A program made the position numbers and the translations under genes. The notes beneath the pieces are model-generated. The model saw only the letters and a list, made by a program, of their open reading frames with translations, made no database searches and had not been told where the DNA came from. DNA of 40,731 nt, taken from positions 1 to 40,731 of the IMG/VR virus record IMGVR_UViG_3300027833_000100. The stretch is one strand, 5' to 3'. This DNA is from a virus. Shown in pieces: positions 29,407-38,923 of this stretch; position 1 is the stretch's first letter; the number at the start of each line of letters is the position of its first letter.

Positions 29407-32082
29407 TTATGCTCCTTCTAAAGCTGTAATACGAGCCTCTAGCTCTTGGATTGTTTTTACTAATAGTGGTACAAGTTTAGACTGATCTATGCCTTGCATT
29501 ACTGGGATGGTATTACCATCATCGTCTAGCTTGTTATCGCCAACAGAAACACCATCTGGTAACTCGTCGTCTTCTTTCCAAACTTCAACTTCGTTGTGTG
29601 TTCCATGTACTGCTTCTGGTACAACTGCTTGTGCTTCGTGAGCCAAGAAACCATCGACTGTAGTGTCAGCATCAGCTATAAAGTTAAACCTTGCTGGTTT
29701 GAGTTGCTTTAATCGAGTTGTTGCATCCCATGTGTAACTTACGTTTTCTTTTAGGCGGTGATCTGATGATGTGTTGAAAGAAGTGCTAGAACCATTTGTT
29801 GTAATGCCCCCTACGTTAATTTCAGGATCGCCAACTAAAAAATAATGGAAGTAACGAGTGCCTGAAGTTGCCTGATTTATTGCAGTAAAGCCTTGGTGTC
29901 CTGCACTTAGTGTTGAACTAACTACACCAGCGTGACCAGTATAACGCTGTGTTCCTTGATTGAAGAAAGCTTTACCAGCACTATCAACGAATAATCTAGG
30001 ATTACCATCCCCATCAGACAGCACGATGCGGTTGCTTGAGGTGCGGATGTCCAAGCCGCTTTGGTTGCCGTTGTAGCGTCCAAGGATGGTGTTCTTGGAG
30101 CCTGATGTTACAAGATCACCAGAATTGACACCCAAGAAGGTGTTGAGTCCGCTAGTGGTATTTTGGCCTGCAGCTTGCCCAATAAAGACATTTGCATTAC
30201 CAGTAGTATTAGCATACCCAGCCCGATACCCAACGGCAGTGTTGTTGCTAGCGGTGGTGTTGGCTTGTAGTGCATCAAACCCAACTGCCACATTGTTATT
30301 ACCTGTTGTAGTGCTACCTAAAGTTGACCTTCCCATAGAACTATTTTTGGAGCCTGTTGTAAGGCTATTTAAACTATAGCTTCCTATACCTGTATTGTAT
30401 TGTCCACTTGTGATATTTCTTCCAGCTATATAACCAAGTAAATTATTTTCTGAACCTGTCATAGTTGCACTACCACCAGCACCACTACCCACTAAAGTAT
30501 TAAGTGTGCCTGTTGTTACACTTAGACCTGCTTGATACCCAACAGCAGTGTTGTTGGATGCGGTGGTGTTGGAGAACAAAGAGCTATGCCCTAAAGCTAG
30601 ATTATTACTTCCTGTAGTATTATTAAAAAGAGCATTACGTCCTAATACTGAGTTATCATTGCCAGTAGTAGTGTTGTATAAAGCATTCATACCAACTACA
30701 GTATTGTTTGTACCTGTAGTATTGCTATACCCTGCACCTTTACCTACTAAAACAACTTCACCAGTAGTATTACTATACCCAGCCTGATAGCCAACCGCAG
30801 TGTTGTAGCTTGCGGTGGTGTTGAGGCGTAGTGCTTCTCTACCTATAGCTACGTTAAAGCTACCGCTAGTATTATCACCCAATGAATTTACACCCAGTGC
30901 TATATTAGATGCACCTGTGGTATTGTCGTAAAAAGAACCTTTACCCAACGTAACATTATTATCGCCTGTAGTAGTGCTGTATGCTGATAAGTACCCAACA
31001 GCAGTGTTGTAGCTTGCGGTGGTGTTTGAGTAGAGGGCTTCACGTCCAATAGCAGTATTACTTGCGCCAGTTGTATTACTAAAAAGCGCACGATATGAAC
31101 CCATAGCCGTGTTACTACTGCCAGTAGATTGATAACCTACTTCATACCCAACAAAAGCGTTATCACTGTTACCTGCGTAGCCAGCTTTGTATCCAATAGC
31201 TGTCATATATCCGTTAGTCGTGTGACTAAACCCAGCCTGAAAGCCTACAGCTGTGCTTCCAATGCCAGTGGTGTTTGCACTAAGTGACTGCATACCAACA
31301 GCCGTGTTTCCCCCACCAGTAGTGTTGGCATCTAATGAAAGGCCACCAACAGCGGTGTTGTTAGATGCTGTTGTGTTAGAAATTAGCGCAGAGTGGCCTA
31401 TTGCAACATTGTACTCACCAGTGGTTGTACCTCCTGCCGCAGATGATCCAAGCCCCACGTTGAACTGACCAGAAGTAAGAGACTCCATTGCGGCAGAACC
31501 AACGGCTGAATTGTTTGAGCCTGTTGTCAGTGCAGTTAATGCATCTCTACCAATAGCAACGTTTTGACTACCCGTAGTAACACTATCTAACGCCGCATTA
31601 CCCAAAGCTACGTTATTAGAACCCGTAGGATAGTTTCCGTCTAGCTTGATTGTGCCGCCGTCTACTGAAAGATTACCTGCAACTGTAAGGCCGTCTGTTA
31701 CGGCTGTGCCAGTTACGTCTATGCCTGTTGATGTTGTGGCTAGTTTAAGTGCGTTGTCGTAGTAAAGCTGTGCCGCACCCCCATCTTGAAACAAAGCCAT
31801 CTTATGATTGTTTAGATCAGTAATCCTTACATTATATGACCCCCGAAGATATAAATCACCAGCCCCTTGATCACTAACGAAGCTATCAGACCCATCATGG
31901 TATAGCTGTAAATCATCTGAATCACCTAGACGTATCTTTACGTTATCACCTGCGTCTATGTTACCAGTGAATGTGGGACTAGCCGTAGGTGCTGCACCAA
32001 CGACTTCCGCAACTGAAATCTGACCATCTGCTAGTTCAGCATTATCAGATATTAAATTGGCTAATGTACGTGCCTTACTCAT
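29407..32082 (-). CDS. Tail fibre with S74 intramolecular chaperone
   Basis: An 891-residue trimeric fibre. The N-terminus (MSKARTLANLISDNAELADGQ) is followed by a domain with LRLGDSDDLQLYHDG-type strands, then from about residue 155 to 690 many roughly 22-residue repeats of the form (N)NTAVGYxAGxxNTTG, a YadA/haemagglutinin-like beta-roll. At the end is a peptidase S74 domain, SSDHRLKENV with the SDxRxK signature (Ser773), FNFIADADTTVDGFLAHEAQAVVP, and a coiled coil (LLVKTIQELEARITALEG). S74 domains fold the trimer and then cut themselves off, so the mature fibre should end near residue 772. Confidence 0.92.
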   Translation of the reverse strand: MSKARTLANLISDNAELADGQISVAEVVGAAPTASPTFTGNIDAGDNVKIRLGDSDDLQLYHDGSDSFVSDQGAGDLYLRGSYNVRITDLNNHKMALFQDGGAAQLYYDNALKLATTSTGIDVTGTAVTDGLTVAGNLSVDGGTIKLDGNYPTGSNNVALGNAALDSVTTGSQNVAIGRDALTALTTGSNNSAVGSAAMESLTSGQFNVGLGSSAAGGTTTGEYNVAIGHSALISNTTASNNTAVGGLSLDANTTGGGNTAVGMQSLSANTTGIGSTAVGFQAGFSHTTNGYMTAIGYKAGYAGNSDNAFVGYEVGYQSTGSSNTAMGSYRALFSNTTGASNTAIGREALYSNTTASYNTAVGYLSAYSTTTGDNNVTLGKGSFYDNTTGASNIALGVNSLGDNTSGSFNVAIGREALRLNTTASYNTAVGYQAGYSNTTGEVVLVGKGAGYSNTTGTNNTVVGMNALYNTTTGNDNSVLGRNALFNNTTGSNNLALGHSSLFSNTTASNNTAVGYQAGLSVTTGTLNTLVGSGAGGSATMTGSENNLLGYIAGRNITSGQYNTGIGSYSLNSLTTGSKNSSMGRSTLGSTTTGNNNVAVGFDALQANTTASNNTAVGYRAGYANTTGNANVFIGQAAGQNTTSGLNTFLGVNSGDLVTSGSKNTILGRYNGNQSGLDIRTSSNRIVLSDGDGNPRLFVDSAGKAFFNQGTQRYTGHAGVVSSTLSAGHQGFTAINQATSGTRYFHYFLVGDPEINVGGITTNGSSTSFNTSSDHRLKENVSYTWDATTRLKQLKPARFNFIADADTTVDGFLAHEAQAVVPEAVHGTHNEVEVWKEDDELPDGVSVGDNKLDDDGNTIPVMQGIDQSKLVPLLVKTIQELEARITALEGA
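30060..31620 (-). repeat. Nested DNA repeats inside the S74 fibre gene
   Basis: The beta-roll region is repetitive in DNA as well as in protein. For example, the segment around 30803 and 31012 shares a long identical stretch (GTTGTAGCTTGCGGTGGTGT), with close variants near 30244, 30551 and 31360. The units encode the NTTASYNTAVGYxA(G) motif. Such repeats can expand or contract by recombination and also confuse short-read assembly. Confidence 0.8.
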
Positions 32083-32102
32083 GTTGGCTAATCCCTCTTA
32101 TG

Positions 32103-32381
32103 TTATATTTCTTGTGCATCCATAGCTGTCTGGTATGCAGTCTTAACTGCGTCTGACCAAACTGCATTGCATATTGCCTGTACTTCGGTGCTTTCACCTG
32201 AGATGTCAGTGTCTGCCCATGTATCATCTGATTTAGTTGAGCAAGATAAGACGTGACGATGGAAACCTGATGATAGTTCTACACCATCTTCCATAACCGA
32301 GGTTTTGGTTCTCACTTGCACTGCTTTGTGATCTCCAACGACTTCAATCTTATCTTCTGTTATTACTTTTGTTAGTGCCAT
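32103..32381 (-). CDS. Small fibre-region protein (92 aa)
   Basis: A 92-residue protein (MALTKVITEDKIEVVGDHKAVQVRTKTSVMEDG...) with an EDGVELSSGFHRHVLSC strand pair and a C-terminal helix (VQAICNAVWSDAVKTAYQTAM). This kind of protein recurs beside fibre genes in marine phages and may be an assembly factor or small virion protein. AGGAGG gives a clear start. It lies between the two fibre genes. Confidence 0.7.
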   Translation of the reverse strand: MALTKVITEDKIEVVGDHKAVQVRTKTSVMEDGVELSSGFHRHVLSCSTKSDDTWADTDISGESTEVQAICNAVWSDAVKTAYQTAMDAQEI

Positions 32382-32442
32382 GTTGGCCTCCTTTGTTTAT
32401 CGTGGCGTTATTGCCACCTGTCCGACCCAATCTCTGAGAGGG

Positions 32443-35400
32443 TTATGCTGTTGTATAGGATGTGGTACATCTCAAGTATCCGCCATTTGCCATTGCGTTT
32501 ACAGAGTGCGCACTATTAGTAGTATTCTGCAATACGAATAATTGGTTTCCTCCTGACCTTTGCTGTACAATTTCTGTTCCAGAAGCCGAGGCCATACTTA
32601 ACCATAAACCAACAGACCCACCTGTTTCGGCACATGCATCAGTGACAGTAAAGGGTAAGCCAGCTATCCTTAAATTCCCAGAGCCAGCACTAGAAATATT
32701 GCTTATTCGAAGTTTTATCCAAATAGTTACTAGGTTGCCTACTTTTACATATGTTCCTCCTTGGGTAGTGTAAGTTAAACTGGGAGCTGTACCAGATGAT
32801 GTAAAGGTAGGAGTGAACGAGCCAGATTCATAATCGTCCAACTTATTAGCCGACCCAGTGCCACCGAGGTATACACCGCCTGATAGGTAGAGGTCTTTGA
32901 AGCGGTTTGATGCACCGCCCCAATCAATAGCACCGTCTCTTGCGGCACCAGAGGCATTACGGGGATAAATAGCATCATTTGAATCCTTGAATAACAAGGT
33001 TGTATCACCTGTCCCTACGTATATATCAGTGTTCATTGTCCCAATACTACCTACGGTTGTGCCGTCTTTGCGGAACTCTTGAAGCGTTCCATCCACTCCT
33101 GTTTCGTTTAGTATTAGTAAGGGCTGTGTTGAGCCTGTAGATTGTCTTGCAATAGTTGTAGAGCCATTAGGTATTGCATAAATACCACCACCTGAAGTTG
33201 CTGAATATAGCGTTGTATTAGTAGTACCCACCAACAAGTTGCCTGACGAGTCGATGCGCATACGTTCTGCAAGTCCACCAGCTTCAGGCTTTGTAAATAT
33301 TACTAAATTAGAACCTGCGTCATCACCAGCATTATTATCACTTGTAACTGTTTCTGCTCTTATCTGTGCAACCATTTTAGAGTTTGCATTTTCTGGAGAG
33401 CTATTATTGGAATTAGCATTATTAACAAATGTTATAGCCCCAGCGTTATATCCGTTATTATTAGCTACAGCTCCAAGTTCAAGGTAGCCAGAGTTTGCAG
33501 AGCCATCGGGATCATAAACCGTTAGAGTTTTAGCGTTACCATCATAGCCACTCATAAGCCTTCCAGTAGAACCAATACCAACGTTGCCTGATGAGTCTAT
33601 GCGCATGGCTTCTGAAAAAGTAATATTGGTATCCGCAGTACCAGAGGCAGCATATTGCCATATGTGATTACCATTAGTATCTTGCACGTAAGATGTAGCT
33701 TCGTCTGTGCTTATGTACTGGAAGTTAGACCCATTAAACTTTACATTAGACGAAAGGTAAACGTAGTTAGCTGTTGCCCCTGCCCAAACAGCACCAGAAC
33801 GTCCTATCTGGAGGGCGTCAGTAGTGCTTCCCCAATAAGTTTCTGGAACCACCCCAATACCAACGTTGCCTGATGCATCGATGCGCATACGTTCTGTGTT
33901 GTTTAAAGTTCCAATTACACCATTAACACTTGTATTTCCTGTTAAAAACCTTACAACACCATTTCCTGATGTAGTTGCTAAAGTAAGGTCATTACCTGCA
34001 CCATCCGATGATGTCTGCTGAATAACAGGGAAGAACCCTTGAGAAGATGCTTCGGACTTGCCCAATATAATTTTATTATTTGCATCAACCGTTGCATCAC
34101 CAATCTGCAAATGCCCAAGTGGAGAACTCGTCCCAATACCAAGCGATTCAGCGGAACTGTCCCAGAAGAACTTAGCAGTTGTGCCTGTGTCCTCGTAGAA
34201 GCTGATGTCGCCGTTAAATCCTACTTTAAAACGGTCTGATAAAGAACCACTGCCTCCACGAATATAAACATCTGTTCTTCCAGCAGACCCGTCTGACTTT
34301 GCCATTATTTCAGCATTTGTTGCGGCAGAACTATCATCATTATTTTCAAAAACAAGTTTACCAATTACTGTATTACTATCTGTGCTTGTACTTGAGTTAC
34401 TTAATGTTGCTATTGCACCAGATGAGGTTTCCACAGTCAGCCCATCAGCCGTCACTGTGCCAGTAATATCAAGATTACCTGTATGCGTTGGCTGAACATA
34501 ACGTGCATCTGATGCAGTTCTTGTATAGTGATCTGCTAATACAAACGTACCATAAGCTACAATATCAACTACATCATTTACTGATGCACCTGATGCTAGT
34601 GTAATGCTTGTACCATTTGTAGCTGTGAAGTCTGTACCAGCTAATAGCTTAACACCGTTAAGGTACACATCAATGTAGCCAGTATCATATGCCGCAGCGA
34701 ATACAGTTTGACCTGCTGTAGCTGTGTATGTGTTACGTTCTGATGTACCATTGACTGATGAACCAGCGGCTTGCCAACCAGAACCACCATAGACATACAT
34801 GATGTTAGATGTACTGTTAAAATATAATGCACCTGTAATAAGTGCATCACCATCATTGTCTACTGTAGGAGCAGATGATTTAGCACCTAAGTATCTATCA
34901 TCAAATTGATCATAAGATGATGCGGCATTAGTAGCACTTGTAGCCGCATTAGTCTCTGAGGTTGCTGCATTAGTTGCTGAAGTAGCCGCATTGGTTTCAC
35001 TTGTAGCTGCATTCGTAGCTGATGTAGCGGCGACAGTAGCTGAACCTAATATGCCATCTACATAAGTTTTATTAGTGACATCAGTACCAGCAGTAGGTGT
35101 ACCAAGACCAGTGATCTTATTGTTACCCATTGCCAATGCACCAGACATTGTATCGCCTGTCTTAGCTACACGAGTATCTCTTTGTGCATCTGTATATGCT
35201 TTAGTTGCTACGTCTTGCGCTGATGTAGGATCACCTGCACCTGTAATCTTATTGGTACTCATTGCGATAGCACCTGTCATTGTACCACCAGCTTTTGGTA
35301 GTTTAGTCGCAATGGAGTTTGTTACTGTAGTGCTGAATGCATCGTCGTCATTAAGAGCATCAGCTAGTTCACCCAGGGTGTTAAGCCCAGCTCCAGCATC

Positions 35401-36624
35401 GCCTACAAGTGTGGAGATTTCATCATCTACATACTTTTTAGTGGCGGCATCAAGATCATTAGTTGGAGCAGTAAGATTTTGGATAGTAGCTGATGTACCA
35501 GCATTCATGTTTAACGTACCATCAATAGTAACGTTAGTGAATGTAGATGTACCAGAACCTGCGGTTACATTACCTGTTAGATTACCAGTGACATTACCTG
35601 TTACCGCACCAGTATGAACACCAGCAGTATTACCAGTTACGTTACCAGTAATGTTACCTGTGATACCACCTGATGAAGTCAGTGTAGTAAATGCACCAGT
35701 GGATGCTGAGGATGCACCTATTGTAGAACCGTCTATAGAGCCACCATTAATGTCAGCAGTAGCTAGGGTAGCCTGACCTGATGTAGATAGCGTTGTGAAG
35801 CTACCTGCGGCTATTACAGAAGCACCTATGATAGTACCATCTATGTTACCACCGTTAATGTCTACAGTAGCTAGTGTTGATGTACCTGATGCACCTAGTG
35901 TAGTGAATGAGCCTGTGCTTGGTACTGACGCACCTAGTGCTGCACCATCTATCGTACCGCCATTAATATCGGCTGTAGCGGCTACTAAGGAAGTGTTAGC
36001 ATTAAGTGTGGTAAAAGTACCTGCCGCTGGAGTAGCTGAACCTATAACCGCATTATCAATAGCACCAGAGTTTAGGTCTACTGAAGTAATAGTTGTAGTG
36101 CCTGTAAGTGTTGATGTACCTGTAACAGCTAAGTTATTGTTTAGTGTAGCACTTGTAAATGTAGCAGTTGTAGGTGAAGAAGCACCAATGATAGTTCCAT
36201 CAATATTACCTGCATTAATATCTACAGTAGCTAAAGTGGCAGTACCTTGTAAGTATAAGTCTTTAAACTTAGCTGAACTTGAACCTAAGTCAATATCATT
36301 AGTTGTAACTGGGAGTATAACACCATCCTGGAAACGTACTTGTTCTACAGCGGCTGAAGATACTTCTACGAATACACCAACAGTATTATTGTTAGTGTTT
36401 ATAACTACTTTGTTTAGTGCATCAACATCACCTATAAGCGGAATGTATCCACCTTCTCCTGTTGAGCCATCATGCTTGTGTCCACTTGATACAGCAAATG
36501 CATCACGGAGTTTGTTATACTCAGCGTTAATAGGTGCTGCACGAAGTGTAGCTGTTGGTACTATGTCTGCTATAGACTGTCTTACGTAACCTGCCAAAGT
36601 ATCATCTCCTGTCGGCTGTCTCAT
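32443..36624 (-). CDS. Large tail fibre with several repeat classes
   Basis: A 1393-residue fibre. The N-terminus (TLAGYVRQSIADIVPTATLRAAPINAEYNKLRDAFAVSSGHKHDG) looks like a virion anchor. Next come 25-30-residue repeats (ATVDINGGNIDGTIIGAS..GTFTTL) to about residue 330, a shaft with TSATNAATSETNA heptads (about 529-568) as in lambda Stf, a domain YIDVYLNGVKLLAGTDFTATNG (about 650), and a C-terminal DYESGSFTPTFTSSG...NLRIAGLPFTVT beta domain that probably contacts the host. ATG at 36624 lies in the end of the preceding gene without a ribosome site; TTG at 36597 has AGGAG 8 bases upstream and may be the true start. Confidence 0.88.
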   Translation of the reverse strand: MRQPTGDDTLAGYVRQSIADIVPTATLRAAPINAEYNKLRDAFAVSSGHKHDGSTGEGGYIPLIGDVDALNKVVINTNNNTVGVFVEVSSAAVEQVRFQDGVILPVTTNDIDLGSSSAKFKDLYLQGTATLATVDINAGNIDGTIIGASSPTTATFTSATLNNNLAVTGTSTLTGTTTITSVDLNSGAIDNAVIGSATPAAGTFTTLNANTSLVAATADINGGTIDGAALGASVPSTGSFTTLGASGTSTLATVDINGGNIDGTIIGASVIAAGSFTTLSTSGQATLATADINGGSIDGSTIGASSASTGAFTTLTSSGGITGNITGNVTGNTAGVHTGAVTGNVTGNLTGNVTAGSGTSTFTNVTIDGTLNMNAGTSATIQNLTAPTNDLDAATKKYVDDEISTLVGDAGAGLNTLGELADALNDDDAFSTTVTNSIATKLPKAGGTMTGAIAMSTNKITGAGDPTSAQDVATKAYTDAQRDTRVAKTGDTMSGALAMGNNKITGLGTPTAGTDVTNKTYVDGILGSATVAATSATNAATSETNAATSATNAATSETNAATSATNAASSYDQFDDRYLGAKSSAPTVDNDGDALITGALYFNSTSNIMYVYGGSGWQAAGSSVNGTSERNTYTATAGQTVFAAAYDTGYIDVYLNGVKLLAGTDFTATNGTSITLASGASVNDVVDIVAYGTFVLADHYTRTASDARYVQPTHTGNLDITGTVTADGLTVETSSGAIATLSNSSTSTDSNTVIGKLVFENNDDSSAATNAEIMAKSDGSAGRTDVYIRGGSGSLSDRFKVGFNGDISFYEDTGTTAKFFWDSSAESLGIGTSSPLGHLQIGDATVDANNKIILGKSEASSQGFFPVIQQTSSDGAGNDLTLATTSGNGVVRFLTGNTSVNGVIGTLNNTERMRIDASGNVGIGVVPETYWGSTTDALQIGRSGAVWAGATANYVYLSSNVKFNGSNFQYISTDEATSYVQDTNGNHIWQYAASGTADTNITFSEAMRIDSSGNVGIGSTGRLMSGYDGNAKTLTVYDPDGSANSGYLELGAVANNNGYNAGAITFVNNANSNNSSPENANSKMVAQIRAETVTSDNNAGDDAGSNLVIFTKPEAGGLAERMRIDSSGNLLVGTTNTTLYSATSGGGIYAIPNGSTTIARQSTGSTQPLLILNETGVDGTLQEFRKDGTTVGSIGTMNTDIYVGTGDTTLLFKDSNDAIYPRNASGAARDGAIDWGGASNRFKDLYLSGGVYLGGTGSANKLDDYESGSFTPTFTSSGTAPSLTYTTQGGTYVKVGNLVTIWIKLRISNISSAGSGNLRIAGLPFTVTDACAETGGSVGLWLSMASASGTEIVQQRSGGNQLFVLQNTTNSAHSVNAMANGGYLRCTTSYTTA
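34921..35040 (-). repeat. Short tandem repeats coding the TNAATSE heptads
   Basis: Tandem, slightly diverged 21-base units encode ATSATNA/ATSETNA heptads of a triple-stranded fibre shaft. The same design is seen in lambda side tail fibres. Copy number could vary between relatives. Confidence 0.75.
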
Positions 36625-38143
36625 ACGTCAAGGCTATTGCCTGTATAGTATGACTTGCATTTGTATTGTTTGTAACATAATTTACTGAAACAGAATTGCC
36701 TGATCCTGATATGTTTGTAAGAGTTTTAGGTGATGGATTACCATCGTATATACCACCTGCTCCATATATAGCTGTACCATAAACTGAAGCCGCACCCTCC
36801 GTACTAAACTCATAGTTTGTTGGGTTTACTGTATTTGTATCATCATAGTCGTAAGATACACCAACAAATACTTCTGTATTACCTTCGGACTTAAGATATG
36901 TATTTACTTTATGTACTATCTTACGTACCTCTGGGTCTTGCATATAAAAGTAAGGTGTTTGGTATAAACTAAATATATCTCCACCTTCAAAACTATTGCC
37001 TCTTTCTTGACGATGTACCTTACCAGAACCATCCCCATGTATTACATGTTCAAACTGTCCTATGTATCCACTATCAACACAATTAGCTTCTATACCAATT
37101 AACTGACTATACTCAAAGATACTCTGTTTGTTTTGACTCTTACGTATACCACCTATCAAAGATAGAGATGAGTCATTCTTAAAGAAGAATCTAAACTGTG
37201 ACTTCTTCCTGAGTACAACAATAGCAATATCTATAATCTGTTCTGATAAATAATAGTTATCGAAGATAGACTGTATTTCTTTAGACACAGTAGCTAGTTC
37301 AACATCACCAATTTTATCAGTACCAGAAATAGGACGTATACCGTCTGGTCCTAAGAAGAGTAAATCACCACCAAATTCTACCACAGAATCAGGAGCAAGG
37401 CAACCCATATTTGATGTAACATTCTCTAACACAAAGTTAGCCGCATTATTACCTGTTAATCTTTTAATATTATTAGCACCAAAGATATATAATTGGTTAC
37501 GGAATTTTTTAACTGCTGTTATAGTATAACCTACATTAATAACACCAGCACCATTAGCAGGACTAAAATCAGAATAGTTTAGTGGAGCACTAAAGTAGAG
37601 ATTATAAGGTTCAGAAGAATCACCACACAAGAATATATGAGATGCAAACTCTTCAGAGTACTTAGGATTATTCGGAGCTTGTGCATGAGTTATCTGTGCG
37701 TAAGCAGTACCATTATATGTAGATGCAGGGTTTACACCATCCGTTAGAAGTAGTACTTCGCCTGACCAGTTAAAGCTAGTAAACCTTATTCTACTAACAT
37801 TAGTCATATCAGGATTACCAGCTTCGGGTATAGCTACCCAAGAGGAGTTAGAGTTTTGCCATTTATATAGGTAGTCATGGCCTGATGTAGGTTTTCTACA
37901 TGCAAATATACCATCATCTAAGTTGCCATTTACTGCTACACCTAGTACAGCACCTGTACCTGGAACAGTACCATACTCATTAGCATATCCACTAATACGA
38001 CGATACCCACCAGCTAGGGCAGGTTCATAGTTTATCATACGTATAGCACTACCCGATAAGTTTGAAGCTTGGGTTAAAGGATCAACATTAGTGATCAACC
38101 CTCCAGCACAAACTGATAGGTATGTACTTAATTTATCTACCAT
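36602..38143 (-). CDS. Beta-propeller tail nozzle-like protein (P22 gp10 or T7 gp12 analogue)
   Basis: A 513-residue beta-rich protein. Repeating strand patterns (VLLLTDGVNPASTYNGTAY, HIFLCGDSSEPYNLYFS, LYIFGANNIKRLTG, LLFLGPDGIRPISG) suggest a propeller. Such proteins plug and extend the short tail of podovirus-type virions, as P22 gp10 does at about 470 residues. It lies directly after the gp4-like adaptor and before the fibre, as expected. Homology to either reference protein is not obvious in the sequence, so the family name is an inference. Confidence 0.68.
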   Translation of the reverse strand: MVDKLSTYLSVCAGGLITNVDPLTQASNLSGSAIRMINYEPALAGGYRRISGYANEYGTVPGTGAVLGVAVNGNLDDGIFACRKPTSGHDYLYKWQNSNSSWVAIPEAGNPDMTNVSRIRFTSFNWSGEVLLLTDGVNPASTYNGTAYAQITHAQAPNNPKYSEEFASHIFLCGDSSEPYNLYFSAPLNYSDFSPANGAGVINVGYTITAVKKFRNQLYIFGANNIKRLTGNNAANFVLENVTSNMGCLAPDSVVEFGGDLLFLGPDGIRPISGTDKIGDVELATVSKEIQSIFDNYYLSEQIIDIAIVVLRKKSQFRFFFKNDSSLSLIGGIRKSQNKQSIFEYSQLIGIEANCVDSGYIGQFEHVIHGDGSGKVHRQERGNSFEGGDIFSLYQTPYFYMQDPEVRKIVHKVNTYLKSEGNTEVFVGVSYDYDDTNTVNPTNYEFSTEGAASVYGTAIYGAGGIYDGNPSPKTLTNISGSGNSVSVNYVTNNTNASHTIQAIALTYETADRR

Positions 38144-38854
38144 TTAGCCAAAACTCTTATTTATAACATTAGAACCTTTTGATATTACAGTAGATAAAAG
38201 AGAATCTTTACTATCTACAACAAGTCTTCTCATAGACTTAATACCTACTTTAAACTTGTCCTTGTGTAGCTGTGCTGATTGTTCATTAGATCTGAAGTGC
38301 ATAAGGTACATCATAGCACCATCAATAATAACATGTTTAAATCTATCAGGTATTATACATACATCAGTACTAGTAACTAAATCATTTGGGAACTTCCAGT
38401 ATTTATACTCAATAACATAAGCTACGTCAGGCACTGGAGTAACACCAAACTTTTCTTCTTGTGTCTTATAAATATTTAAAGGTTTAGTATAGCCAGCTGT
38501 ACCAGAAGTATCATCATCAGCTCTACGTGTTGATAAATACTGTTCATACGATAATGGTTTTAAAACGCCTGGATCTGTTGTATTAGTGTTGTTTAAATAA
38601 AAAGATTCCCAATCAGCTTTTGAATAGTCTGACGGGAAATCGTAAGTCTTCGTACCTACTGCTAGTGTTTGTTCATAGGTTACTAACGTGAAGGGCCACT
38701 CTTGAGCCTCTTGTAATATTTCACGTATAGAAGAATTAATAGAATCTTTTGCTAGTGACTGTACGTTCTTAGTTGTAGTAAAATCAACTTCACTAATCTC
38801 AACCTCGTTAAGACGACGAAGTAATTCATTTACTAGATTTATATAAGTCGCCAT
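38144..38854 (-). CDS. Head-to-tail adaptor (P22 gp4 / T7 gp11-like)
   Basis: A 236-residue protein. MATYINLVNELLRRLNEVEISEVDF opens with the helix typical of short-tail adaptor proteins, followed by KNVQSLAKDSINSSIREILQEAQEWPFTLVTYEQTL, TKTYDFPSDYSKADWESFYL and a later helix DRFKHVIIDGAMMYLMHFRSNEQ. Such adaptors bind below the portal ring and carry the nozzle and fibres. The gene follows the block 2 capsid gene; TAGGAA precedes the ATG. Confidence 0.8.
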   Translation of the reverse strand: MATYINLVNELLRRLNEVEISEVDFTTTKNVQSLAKDSINSSIREILQEAQEWPFTLVTYEQTLAVGTKTYDFPSDYSKADWESFYLNNTNTTDPGVLKPLSYEQYLSTRRADDDTSGTAGYTKPLNIYKTQEEKFGVTPVPDVAYVIEYKYWKFPNDLVTSTDVCIIPDRFKHVIIDGAMMYLMHFRSNEQSAQLHKDKFKVGIKSMRRLVVDSKDSLLSTVISKGSNVINKSFG

Positions 38855-38886
38855 ATTTAATTCCTACGAGATTTTAAATGTATATA

Positions 38887-38912
38887 AAGGGGCTAACACA
38901 AGCCAGCCCCTT
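38887..38912 (-). terminator. Hairpin after the block 2 capsid gene
   Basis: An 8-bp stem AAGGGGCT/AGCCCCTT with a 10-base loop lies 12 bases past the capsid stop, followed by TATATACATTTAA. It has a GC stem but only a short T run, so partial termination is likely; adaptor genes downstream are needed in fewer copies. Confidence 0.7.
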
Positions 38913-38923
38913 TAAGTTATTTA

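Noticed and set aside
29407-32082. CRISPR-like array suggested by regular repeats
   Set aside because: The repeats are in frame, vary by codon, have no unique spacers, and encode the fibre beta-roll.
35075-36589. Plus-strand open frames of 180 and 264 codons opposite the large fibre
   Set aside because: They mirror the low-complexity fibre repeats (Val/Pro/Ala-rich antisense of Thr/Gly/Asn codons) and lack start signals. All supported genes in the window are on the minus strand.
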